DNA from: Streptomyces spinoverrucosus
GTDB lineage: Bacteria > Actinomycetota > Actinomycetes > Streptomycetales > Streptomycetaceae
Direction: 5' to 3'
Length of the DNA stretch: 64,000 nucleotides
Assembly (NCBI RefSeq): GCF_015712165.1
Contig: NZ_JADPZX010000001.1
Location: 5,840,001-5,904,000, forward strand
Shown here: positions 7,462 to 15,111 of the stretch, piece after piece
How positions within the stretch are numbered: position 1 is the stretch's first letter
Layout: the number at the start of each line of letters is the position of its first letter
The notes under the pieces: generated by a model
Seen by the model: the letters and a program-made list of their open reading frames with translations, nothing else
Told to the model about the DNA's origin: nothing
Databases searched by the model: none
Translations under genes and position numbers: made by a program

Positions 7462-8714
7462 TTAAAGCCTCCGGAAGGCGTGTTCCAAGGTTCGCCCGAA
7501 CCCGGTGCGTCGAAGTCGTAGGACGCACCGGGCAGTGTTTCAGTGGCGGGACCGCTGTTGTTGTACGTGTCATCCGGGTAGTACGTGCCGAAGGCGGCGT
7601 TCATCTCACCGGTGTCGTACACATCACTTGATCCATAGCCGGACGCGCCCGAATTGCCATAGGCCGGGATGTTGTATCCCGTGTCCTGGAGGGGGTCGTA
7701 GGCCGACGGGGGTGCCTCGCCGACCGGGGGCGGGGACGGGATCGGCCAGGAGCCGGAGGTGCTGCCGCCGGTGTCCACGCGCGGGAAGGCCTCCGTGGGC
7801 TGCGCGTCGAACGGCAACTCCACGGGCGCGGTCTGGCCGCCCGGGGAGGGCTGCTGCCAGGGGCGTGAAGGTGCCGAGACGGCGCGGTAGGCGGCCGAGA
7901 ACCCGCTCGCGGGCTCCGGTGCGGCAACGCGCTCGGCGGTCTCGTACAGCGGTCCCGCGGGCGCCGCCGTGCGCGACTGGGAGCCCTGCTGGTTCTCGTA
8001 ACCCGGCAGCGCGGACTCGCCCGCCACCCGGGCCCGGCTCGCCTCGAGCTGTTCGCGGCCCAGTGCCCTCGGCGATCGCAGCAGCGCGGTGATCCCGTCG
8101 GCGACCCGGCGCTTGACGGGGCGTGGCGCCGCGCGCAGCGCGAGGGCCGCCGCGACCCCGAGCACCGACAGTCCGTAGAGGAACACGAAGATCGGCTTGG
8201 CCGTGCGACCCGCGTAGAGCCCGTGAACCAGGGCCGCGCACCAGGCCGGGTAGGCCAGCATGTGCATGGCCCGCCAGCGTGCCGCGACGGGTGCCGGGGA
8301 GGCGAAGCGGTTGCGCAGGGCGCCGGTGACGCCGACGAAGATCATGAGGAGGCCGGCCAGGGTGCCGAGGCCGATGAGGAAGCCCCGGCCCATGAGCTCG
8401 TCGTTGTTGGTGAGCAGGAGCCCGAAAGGGATCACCGTGGCGATCCAGGTGGTGTGCTCCAGCGCCAGCTTGACCCCGATGTGCACCAGGAGGAAGACGA
8501 CGGAGGCGACGGCGGTGCTCCGGTGCACCGCCTGCGCCAGGATCCGCCGACGGGCGTCGAGGAGGATCCGGTCCTGTGCGACGAGTCCCCAGATCACCGA
8601 GCAGCTGAGGCAGACGAGTGACAGGACGCCCACGCCGAAGTCGAGGAACACCACGAACGAGGTGTCCGCGGTGCTGTCGTTGGTCGTGTCCGCGACGCCG
8701 TCCGCGGTCAGCAC
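7458..8714 (-). CDS. Ferric-reductase-like/cytochrome b membrane protein
   Basis: A 418-residue protein from a GTG start with a strong GGGGAGGTG site upstream; the open frame extends to 8834 but lacks a ribosome site. The N-terminal 200 residues contain about six transmembrane helices with paired His (AVHRSTAVASVVFLLVHIG and MHMLAYPAWCAALVHG), the layout of a heme-b ferric-reductase-like domain. The last about 190 residues are disordered and rich in Pro, Gly, Ser and Tyr. Four-base overlap with the NuoF-like gene suggests a membrane partner that accepts or donates its electrons. The physiological acceptor (quinone, metal, protein thiol) is unknown. Confidence 0.8.
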   Translation of the reverse strand: MLTADGVADTTNDSTADTSFVVFLDFGVGVLSLVCLSCSVIWGLVAQDRILLDARRRILAQAVHRSTAVASVVFLLVHIGVKLALEHTTWIATVIPFGLLLTNNDELMGRGFLIGLGTLAGLLMIFVGVTGALRNRFASPAPVAARWRAMHMLAYPAWCAALVHGLYAGRTAKPIFVFLYGLSVLGVAAALALRAAPRPVKRRVADGITALLRSPRALGREQLEASRARVAGESALPGYENQQGSQSRTAAPAGPLYETAERVAAPEPASGFSAAYRAVSAPSRPWQQPSPGGQTAPVELPFDAQPTEAFPRVDTGGSTSGSWPIPSPPPVGEAPPSAYDPLQDTGYNIPAYGNSGASGYGSSDVYDTGEMNAAFGTYYPDDTYNNSGPATETLPGASYDFDAPGSGEPWNTPSGGFK

Positions 8715-8910
8715 GGCGCACCTCCCCACGGCGCGACGCGTTGCGGGAGCGGTGGGGTACTGCGGGGAGACTTCATGGGGCAACTCCGAGCGGTTCGGTA
8801 AAGCGGTCCCGGGCCGAACTCTAAGTGGCGCCATACCGATGAGTACGAGGTTTGAGTTATTGCGCTGTTATCAAAGGACAATCTGCTTGTTGTGATGCCC
8901 CTTAGTGGCC

Positions 8911-8925
8911 GTTACGCGAAGTAAC
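8911..8925. promoter_or_regulatory. Inverted repeat, candidate operator
   Basis: GTTAC-GCGAA-GTAAC, a perfect 5-5-5 inverted repeat in the divergent region between the cytochrome b gene and leuS. This symmetry is typical of TetR-family operators. Which gene it controls is unclear. Confidence 0.35.
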
Positions 8926-9011
8926 CTTTGAACATCATTCAGGTTTTGGCCTGCCGGCACGGCGTGCCGGACGGCCCCGAAGTCCGTCGCGGCTCGGTCG
9001 GCGGCTGCGGT

Positions 9012-9017
9012 ACCCTG
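9012..9017 (+). promoter_or_regulatory. -10 box of leuS leader transcript
   Basis: TACCCT ends 6 nt before the leader-peptide ATG at 9024, so transcription would begin at or next to that ATG and the leader peptide would be translated without a ribosome site. No clear -35 box. Confidence 0.4.
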
Positions 9018-9023
9018 ACGCCA

Positions 9024-9062
9024 TGCGTGCCGTACGCCTTCTGCTTAGCGGGCCGCGCTGAT
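9024..9062 (+). CDS. Putative leucine leader peptide of leuS (12 aa)
   Basis: The frame reads [12 protein letters not shown] and stops at TGA. Three consecutive Leu codons (CTT CTG CTT, 9039-9047) lie midway, and a terminator follows 48 bases later. GCCGCGC at 9053-9059 can pair with GCGCGGC at 9102-9108, and the pairing extends with wobbles to 9063/9098; inside it CCGGCCAC (9069-9076) pairs with GTGGCCGG (9089-9096). This is what a ribosome-mediated attenuator sensing charged tRNA-Leu would look like. The leuA leader in this window has the same LLLS core. Confidence 0.6.
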
Positions 9063-9109
9063 CAGTCCCGGCCACCGGGTGAGTCGAGTGGCCGGAGTCG
9101 GCGCGGCGT

Positions 9110-9134
9110 CCCCTCCTGTGCGAGGGGATTTTTC
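9110..9134 (+). terminator. Leader terminator upstream of leuS
   Basis: TCCCCTC (9110-9116) pairs with GAGGGGA (9123-9129) across CTGTGC, followed by TTTTT (9130-9134). It lies 55 bases before the leuS ATG, so it can only make sense as a regulated attenuator. Confidence 0.75.
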
Positions 9135-9188
9135 GTTTCCGAGGAATCGCAGCCGCTGGCAGAGACGATCGATGGAGCTTTGAGGATC

Positions 9189-12068
9189 ATGAGCGAGACG
9201 AACCCCGCAGCCACTGCCGAGGTGGCCGCGCCGCACCGCTACACGGCCGCCATGGCAGCCGAGATCGAGGCACGCTGGCAGGACTTCTGGGACGCCGAGG
9301 GCACGTACGCGGCACCCAACCCCAACGGTGACCTGGCGGGCGACCCCGAGGCGGTCGCCAGGCCCAAGAAGTTCATCATGGACATGTTCCCGTACCCCTC
9401 CGGTGCGGGACTGCACGTCGGCCACCCCCTGGGCTACATCGCCACCGACGTCTTCGCGCGCTTCCAGCGCATGACCGGCCACAACGTCCTGCACACCCTG
9501 GGCTTCGACGCCTTCGGCCTGCCCGCCGAGCAGTACGCCGTGCAGACCGGCACGCACCCGCGCGTGTCCACCGAGGCCAACATCAAGAACATGCAGAGCC
9601 AGCTGCGCCGGCTGGGCCTGGGCCACGACAAGCGCCGGTCGTTCGCCACGATCGACCCGGACTACTACAAGTGGACCCAGTGGATCTTCCTGCAGATCTT
9701 CAACTCCTGGTACGACGACGAGGCGCGCAAGGCCCGTCCGATCGCGGACCTGGTCGCGCAGTTCGAGAGCGGTGAGCGCGCGCTGCCCGGCGGGCGCTCC
9801 TGGAACGAGCTGAGCGCCGCCGAGCGCGCCGACGTGCTGGGCGAGTACCGCCTGGCGTACGCCTCGGACTCGCCGGTCAACTGGTGTCCCGGACTGGGCA
9901 CCGTCCTGGCCAACGAGGAGGTCACCGCCGACGGCCGCTCCGAGCGCGGCAACTTCCCGGTCTTCAAGGCCAAGCTGCGCCAGTGGAACATGCGGATCAC
10001 CGCCTACGCCGAGCGGCTGCTGGAGGACCTGGAGGAGCTGGACTGGCCCGAGGCCATCAAGCTGCAGCAGCGCAACTGGATCGGCCGCTCCGAGGGCGCC
10101 CGCGTCGACTTCCCGATCGACGGCGAACACGTCACGGTCTTCACCACCCGCCCGGACACCCTGTTCGGCGCGACCTACATGGTGCTGGCGCCCGAGCACC
10201 CGCTGGTCGAGAAGTTCACCCCGGCACAGTGGCCCGAAGGCACCCACCAGATGTGGACCGGCGGTCACCGGACCCCGGCCGACGCCGTCGCCGCGTACCG
10301 CGCGCAGGCCGCCGCCAAGTCCGACGTGGAGCGGCAGGCCGAGGCCAAGGACAAGACCGGCGTCTTCATGGGCGCGTTCGCGACCAACCCGGTCAACGGC
10401 GAGCGGATCCCGGTCTTCATCGCCGACTACGTGCTGATGGGCTACGGCACCGGCGCGATCATGGCCGTCCCGGCGCACGACAGTCGCGACTTCGAGTTCG
10501 CGCGCGCCTTCGAGCTGCCCGTGCGGTGCGTGGTGGAGCCTTCGGACGACCGGGGCACGGATCCGTCGACGTGGGACGACGCCTTCGTCTCGTACGACGC
10601 GAAGATCATCAACTCGTCGAACGACGAGATCAGCCTGGACGGCCTGGGCGTCGTCGACGCCAAGGCGCGCATCACCGAGTGGCTGGAGCGGTCCGGTGTC
10701 GGCGAGGGCACCGTCAACTTCCGGCTGCGCGACTGGCTGTTCAGCCGGCAGCGCTACTGGGGCGAGCCGTTCCCGATCGTGTACGACGAGGAGGGCATCG
10801 CCCACGCCCTGCCCGAGTCGATGCTGCCGCTGGAGCTGCCGGAGGTCGAGGACTACAGCCCGCGCACCTTCGACCCGGACGACGCCGACACCCAGCCCGA
10901 GACGCCGCTGTCGCGCAACGAGGACTGGGTCAACGTCACCCTGGACCTGGGTGACGGCCCGAAGAAGTACCGCCGCGAGACCAACACCATGCCCAACTGG
11001 GCGGGTTCGTGCTGGTACGAGCTGCGCTACCTGGACCCGCACAACGACGAGGTCCTGGTCGACCCGGACATCGAGCAGTACTGGATGGGCCCGCGCGAGG
11101 GCCGGCCGCACGGCGGCGTGGACCTGTACGTGGGCGGTGCCGAGCACGCCGTACTGCACCTGCTGTACGCGCGCTTCTGGTCGAAGGTGCTGTACGACCT
11201 GGGGCACGTCTCGTCCGCCGAGCCGTTCCACAAGCTGTTCAACCAGGGCATGATCCAGGCCTACGTCTACCGGGACAGCCGCGGCATCGCGGTGCCGGCC
11301 GCCGAGGTGGAGGAGCGCGACGGCGCGTACTACTACCAGGGCGAGCAGGTCACCCGGCTGCTGGGCAAGATGGGCAAGTCCCTGAAGAACGCGGTCACTC
11401 CGGACGAGATCTCCGCCGAGTACGGCGCCGACACGCTGCGGCTGTACGAGATGGCGATGGGTCCGCTGGACGTGTCGCGGCCGTGGGACACGCGCGCGGT
11501 GGTCGGCCAGTTCCGGCTGCTGCAGCGGCTGTGGCGCAACATCGTCGACGAGGCCACCGGTGAGGTGACGGTCGTCGACGTGGCGCCCGCCGACATCGAC
11601 GAGGAGACGCTGCGGGCGCTGCACAAGGCGATCGACGGCGTGCGGGGTGACCTGGAGGGCATGCGGTTCAACACCGCGATCGCCAAGGTCACCGAGCTGA
11701 ACAACCACCTGACCAAGGCGGGCGGGGCGGTGCCGCGGCCGGTCGCCGAGGGGCTGGTGCTGATGGTCGCGCCGCTGGCGCCACACATTGCCGAGGAGCT
11801 GTGGCGGAAGCTGGGGCACACGGACTCCGTGGTCCACCAGGACTTCCCCGTCGCCGACCCGGCGTACGTCGTGGACGAGACCGTGACCTGTGTGGTGCAG
11901 GTCAAGGGCAAGGTCAAGGCGCGGCTGGAGGTGTCGCCGGCGATCTCCGAGGAGGAGCTGGAGAAGGTGGCGCTGGCCGACGAGAAGGTGGTCGCGGCGC
12001 TGGGTGGGGCCGGGATTCGGAAGGTGATCGTTCGGGCGCCGAAGCTGGTGAACATCGTTCCGGCGTAG
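9189..12068 (+). CDS. leuS: Leucyl-tRNA synthetase
   Basis: A 959-residue class I synthetase charging tRNA-Leu. The HIGH motif is HVGH at residues 76-79. The editing CP1 domain occupies roughly 240-430 and contains the T-rich [16 protein letters not shown] segment. The KMSKS loop appears as KMGKS (about 726-730), followed by a C-terminal anticodon-binding region. I chose the ATG at 9189, preceded by GAGGATC, giving MSETNPAAT; the open frame runs upstream through the leader and is not coding there. Expression is probably controlled by the leader peptide and terminator at 9024-9134. Confidence 0.97.
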   Translation: MSETNPAATAEVAAPHRYTAAMAAEIEARWQDFWDAEGTYAAPNPNGDLAGDPEAVARPKKFIMDMFPYPSGAGLHVGHPLGYIATDVFARFQRMTGHNVLHTLGFDAFGLPAEQYAVQTGTHPRVSTEANIKNMQSQLRRLGLGHDKRRSFATIDPDYYKWTQWIFLQIFNSWYDDEARKARPIADLVAQFESGERALPGGRSWNELSAAERADVLGEYRLAYASDSPVNWCPGLGTVLANEEVTADGRSERGNFPVFKAKLRQWNMRITAYAERLLEDLEELDWPEAIKLQQRNWIGRSEGARVDFPIDGEHVTVFTTRPDTLFGATYMVLAPEHPLVEKFTPAQWPEGTHQMWTGGHRTPADAVAAYRAQAAAKSDVERQAEAKDKTGVFMGAFATNPVNGERIPVFIADYVLMGYGTGAIMAVPAHDSRDFEFARAFELPVRCVVEPSDDRGTDPSTWDDAFVSYDAKIINSSNDEISLDGLGVVDAKARITEWLERSGVGEGTVNFRLRDWLFSRQRYWGEPFPIVYDEEGIAHALPESMLPLELPEVEDYSPRTFDPDDADTQPETPLSRNEDWVNVTLDLGDGPKKYRRETNTMPNWAGSCWYELRYLDPHNDEVLVDPDIEQYWMGPREGRPHGGVDLYVGGAEHAVLHLLYARFWSKVLYDLGHVSSAEPFHKLFNQGMIQAYVYRDSRGIAVPAAEVEERDGAYYYQGEQVTRLLGKMGKSLKNAVTPDEISAEYGADTLRLYEMAMGPLDVSRPWDTRAVVGQFRLLQRLWRNIVDEATGEVTVVDVAPADIDEETLRALHKAIDGVRGDLEGMRFNTAIAKVTELNNHLTKAGGAVPRPVAEGLVLMVAPLAPHIAEELWRKLGHTDSVVHQDFPVADPAYVVDETVTCVVQVKGKVKARLEVSPAISEEELEKVALADEKVVAALGGAGIRKVIVRAPKLVNIVPA

Positions 12069-12133
12069 CGGTCCGGGGAGCGGTTGCTGCCGCCTCGGGG
12101 TCGTCCCCTACGGGTCGGTTCGGGGTGTTCTGC

Positions 12134-12172
12134 GGGCAGGTTCGGGGTTCTCCTGGAACTCCGGGCCTGCCC
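12134..12172 (+). terminator. Terminator after leuS
   Basis: A 17-bp stem (12134-12150 with 12156-12172, three wobble pairs) with a 5-nt loop, followed by a moderately T-rich tail GTTGCGTTT. Confidence 0.6.
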
Positions 12173-12234
12173 GTTGCGTTTACCGTTGAAGAGCGGCGCG
12201 CGGTGTGCCGCGGCCGGTTCGGAGGAGGAGCGTC

Positions 12235-12969
12235 GTGGAAGCAGTGATCATGGTGTTCGCCCTGCTCTTCGTGCTCTTCCTGGCGCTGGGCGCCTATGCC
12301 ACGGTCAAGGTGGTCGGCGCCGCCAAGCGGGGCGTGGACCGCACGATCACGCAGGCCCGCCGCACGGTCGAGGACCACACCCTGCGGGCCAAGTCCTTCG
12401 CCCAGCCCGGCCCCGTCGGGGAGATCGCCCAGCTCCGGCTGAAGCTGCGCACCTCGATGCGCGCCACGCAGGACACGCTGCACGCGGGCGTGACCGAGGA
12501 CGAGTCCCTGAAGGAGGCGCTCGGCCTGTTCCAGCGGCTCAGCGCGCACGGTCACGAACTGGACGCCGAGCTCAGGCGTCTGGAGTCGGAGCCCGACCGG
12601 GCGACGCTCGCCGAGCGGCTGCCCGAGCTGCGCGACCGCACCGAGCGCATCACACACTCGGCGGAGTCGCTGCGCTGGGCGGCCCGCGATCGGGCCGGCC
12701 GTTTCGCGGACGACGACCTGGACGCGCTGAGCGCCCAGATCGACGTGGAGACCGGGGCGCTGCGGCACTGGACGACGCCGGACTCCGCCGCGACGCCGCC
12801 ACCGTGGCCCGAGGCCCCGCCCACCGACGCTCCCAACGCGCAGCAGACCTGGCCGGACACCCCGCAGTCCCGCACGGCCGAGGAGCCGACGCGGCCCGCC
12901 ATCACCCCACCGGGGCCGCGCCCGACGTACCCCTGGCAGAAGAAGCCCCGCCCCGAGAGCACGACCTGA
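12235..12969 (+). CDS. Membrane-anchored coiled-coil protein, function unknown
   Basis: A 244-residue protein from GTG 12235 with GGAGGAGGAG just upstream. An N-terminal hydrophobic helix (MVFALLFVLFLALGAYATV) is followed by a long charged helical region (about 25-185) with heptad character, including a TERITHSAESL stretch, and a Pro-rich tail ending in PWQKKPRPESTT. The orientation is probably N-out with a large cytoplasmic part. I do not recognise a family beyond conserved actinobacterial hypothetical proteins. It stands alone between leuS and degV. Confidence 0.75.
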   Translation: MEAVIMVFALLFVLFLALGAYATVKVVGAAKRGVDRTITQARRTVEDHTLRAKSFAQPGPVGEIAQLRLKLRTSMRATQDTLHAGVTEDESLKEALGLFQRLSAHGHELDAELRRLESEPDRATLAERLPELRDRTERITHSAESLRWAARDRAGRFADDDLDALSAQIDVETGALRHWTTPDSAATPPPWPEAPPTDAPNAQQTWPDTPQSRTAEEPTRPAITPPGPRPTYPWQKKPRPESTT

Positions 12970-13100
12970 GCATGCGGCGTCGGCCCGGCTGTCGCGCGGT
13001 GTGCGTGTGTCCGTCCGGTGTGCGCGGGTTCCGCGTGGCGTCCTTGCGCAAGTTCCGCGCAGGTGAGAGGCCCGGGCTGCCGCCCGGGCGCTACGGCAGG

Positions 13101-13106
13101 TAACCT
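13101..13106 (+). promoter_or_regulatory. -10 box of degV, leaderless
   Basis: TAACCT ends 7 nt before the ATG at 13114, and no ribosome site is present, as expected for a leaderless transcript. Confidence 0.35.
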
Positions 13107-13113
13107 CCAGCTC

Positions 13114-13959
13114 ATGTCCCGCCATGTCGCTATCGTCACCGATTCAACGGCCTACCTGCCGCCCCGGACGATGGAGCGCCATGGCATCACAGCGGTACCC
13201 CTGACCGTGGTCCTCGGCGACCGCGCGCTGGAAGAGGGCACCGAGATCTCGACCCGTTCGCTGGCCCAGGCGCTGCAGAAGCGACGCCCCGTCACCACCT
13301 CGCGCCCCAGCCCCCAGCTGTTCGCCGAGACCTACCGCAAGGTCGCCGAATCCGGCGCCACCGGCATCGTCTCCCTGCACCTGTCGGCGGAGTTGTCCGG
13401 CACGTACGACGCGGCGGTCCTCGCGGCGCGCGAAGCGCCGGTGCCGGTACGGGTGGTGGACACCGGGATGATCGCGATGGCGCTCGGATTCTGCGCGCTC
13501 GCCGCGGCCGAGGTGGCGCAGTCGGGCGGCACGGTGGACGAGGCGGTCACAGCCGCCGAGAAACGCGCCTCCGGCACATCGGCCTACTTCTATGTCGACA
13601 CGCTCGACTACCTGCGGCGCGGCGGACGGATCGGCACCGCGCAGGCGTTCCTCGGATCCGCTCTCGCCGTGAAGCCGTTGTTGCAGCTGGACGGTGGCCG
13701 TATCGAACTCCTGGAGAAGGTGCGGACGGCGTCGAAGGCGATCGCCCGGCTGGAGGAGATCGTGGCCGAGCGGGCGGGGGGCGCGCCGGTGGACATCGCG
13801 GTGCACCATCTGGCCGCGGCGGAACGGGCGTCGGCGCTGGCGGAGCGGGTGCGGGGGCGGGTGCCGGGGCTGGCGGACCTGCATGTGAGTGAGGTGGGGG
13901 CGGTGATCGGGGCGCATACCGGGCCTGGGTTGTTGGGGGTTGTGGTTTCGGTGCGGTGA
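13114..13959 (+). CDS. DegV-family fatty-acid-binding protein
   Basis: A 281-residue two-domain DegV protein. The first strand reads VAIVTDSTAYLP; fatty-acid-contacting motifs TSRPSP (about 61-66) and SAELSGTY (about 87-94) are present; and YLRRGGRI is the hallmark of the C-terminal domain. DegV (FakB) proteins bind a fatty acid and present it to the kinase FakA; no fakA lies nearby. The start chosen is the first ATG that opens directly on the DegV fold; the frame is open further upstream without a ribosome site. Confidence 0.93.
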   Translation: MSRHVAIVTDSTAYLPPRTMERHGITAVPLTVVLGDRALEEGTEISTRSLAQALQKRRPVTTSRPSPQLFAETYRKVAESGATGIVSLHLSAELSGTYDAAVLAAREAPVPVRVVDTGMIAMALGFCALAAAEVAQSGGTVDEAVTAAEKRASGTSAYFYVDTLDYLRRGGRIGTAQAFLGSALAVKPLLQLDGGRIELLEKVRTASKAIARLEEIVAERAGGAPVDIAVHHLAAAERASALAERVRGRVPGLADLHVSEVGAVIGAHTGPGLLGVVVSVR

Positions 13960-14121
13960 GGGCCTCGTCGTTGAGGTGCCGTGGCATGCGTGGAGGTGCC
14001 GTGGCTTTTGGCCTGCGCGCTTTCACCCGTGTGGGTGACGGAGTTTTCCACAACTGGGCGGTAGTCCCCGGGAATTGAGCAAGATCATCGCGAGGGTGGT
14101 GGGCTGCCGCATCCTCGTCGC

Positions 14122-15111
14122 ATGGCACTTCGATCACGCACACGCGCAGCATCCGTAACGAGTGGACCGGGCCGTGGACCTGCCTCCGACGGCCGCACCG
14201 CACACCGTCACCGCCACCGCGGCCCTGCGGCCCTCGGCCGGACCCGGCACCGGCACGCGTCGGCAGATGAGCTCCGGCGCCGTGCGGAGGTGCTCTTCGG
14301 TGAACGCGCGCAGGAGTGGCGGGAGTCGGGGGCGGGGCCACCGGGTGACACCGGTGGGGAAGAGCCGGGGGTCGCACCTGAGGGTGCGGGCAGTCGGCAG
14401 GGGCGTGCCGGGCTGGCTCTGCGGGAGCGGCTGCCGGTCTGGTTGCAGGCGCGGTGCGGCCTTGAACGGCGGAGCGTCGTGGCGCTCACCGTGCTGGTCG
14501 TCGTCGTGGCGGGGTTCGCCGTACAGCACTTCTGGGCCGGGCGGACGCAGTCCGTGCAGGCACCCGAGGTGGTCAGGGCGGCGGCGCCGTTCGAGGAGCA
14601 GGAGGGCGAAGCGTCCGCCGCGCCGGGCGTGGCCACCGGCCCTCCCGGTGCAGCCAACGGCACGCCGGTCGCGGAGATCGTGGTGGACGTCAGTGGCAAG
14701 GTGCGCGAGCCCGGCATTCACCGTCTCCCGGCCGGATCGCGGGTCGCCGACGCGCTGAAGGCGGCGGGTGGGGTGCGGCCGGGCACGAACATCGACGGTC
14801 TGAACCGGGCCAGGTTCCTGGTGGACGGTGAACAGGTGGTCGTCGGGGGCCCCGCGCCCGCCGCCGTCCCGGCTCCGGCCGGGGGAGCCGCGACCGGCGG
14901 GGCGGGCGGCGCTCCCGCAGCCCCCGTCTCGCTCAACACCGCCACGGTCGAGCAGCTCGACACCCTCCCGGGCGTCGGTCCCGTGCTGGCGCAGCACATC
15001 ATCGACTACCGCACGCAGCAGGGCGGGTTCCGCTCGGTGGACGAGCTGCGGGAGGTCAACGGCATCGGTGAACGACGGTTCGCCGACCTGCGGAATCTCG
15101 TACGGCCATGA
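14122..15111 (+). CDS. comEA: ComEA-like DNA-binding protein
   Basis: A 329-residue protein with a long basic cytoplasmic N-terminus (about 1-115), a transmembrane helix (VVALTVLVVVVAGFAVQHFW), a Pro/Ala linker, an SLBB-type domain at about 185-240, a Gly/Ala/Pro spacer, and a C-terminal helix-hairpin-helix pair (LNTATVEQLDTLPGVGPV ... VNGIGERRFADL) that binds double-stranded DNA in ComEA proteins. The stop overlaps the ATG of comEC as ATGA, so the two are coupled. In naturally competent bacteria this pair captures DNA and moves it through the membrane. Its purpose in Streptomyces is unsettled. Confidence 0.9.
   Translation: MALRSRTRAASVTSGPGRGPASDGRTAHRHRHRGPAALGRTRHRHASADELRRRAEVLFGERAQEWRESGAGPPGDTGGEEPGVAPEGAGSRQGRAGLALRERLPVWLQARCGLERRSVVALTVLVVVVAGFAVQHFWAGRTQSVQAPEVVRAAAPFEEQEGEASAAPGVATGPPGAANGTPVAEIVVDVSGKVREPGIHRLPAGSRVADALKAAGGVRPGTNIDGLNRARFLVDGEQVVVGGPAPAAVPAPAGGAATGGAGGAPAAPVSLNTATVEQLDTLPGVGPVLAQHIIDYRTQQGGFRSVDELREVNGIGERRFADLRNLVRP

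Noticed and set aside
8928..9188. Extension of leuS through the upstream open frame
   Set aside because: It would read through the leader peptide and the terminator stem; the ATG at 9189 has a ribosome site and gives the normal N-terminus.
8881..9188. T-box riboswitch before leuS
   Set aside because: I see no T-box core sequence (AGGGTGGNACCGCG type) or specifier-loop arrangement; a short leader peptide explains the terminator better.
9045..11837. 930-residue minus-strand open frame opposite leuS
   Set aside because: Shadow of the G/C-biased leuS frame; no recognizable domains.
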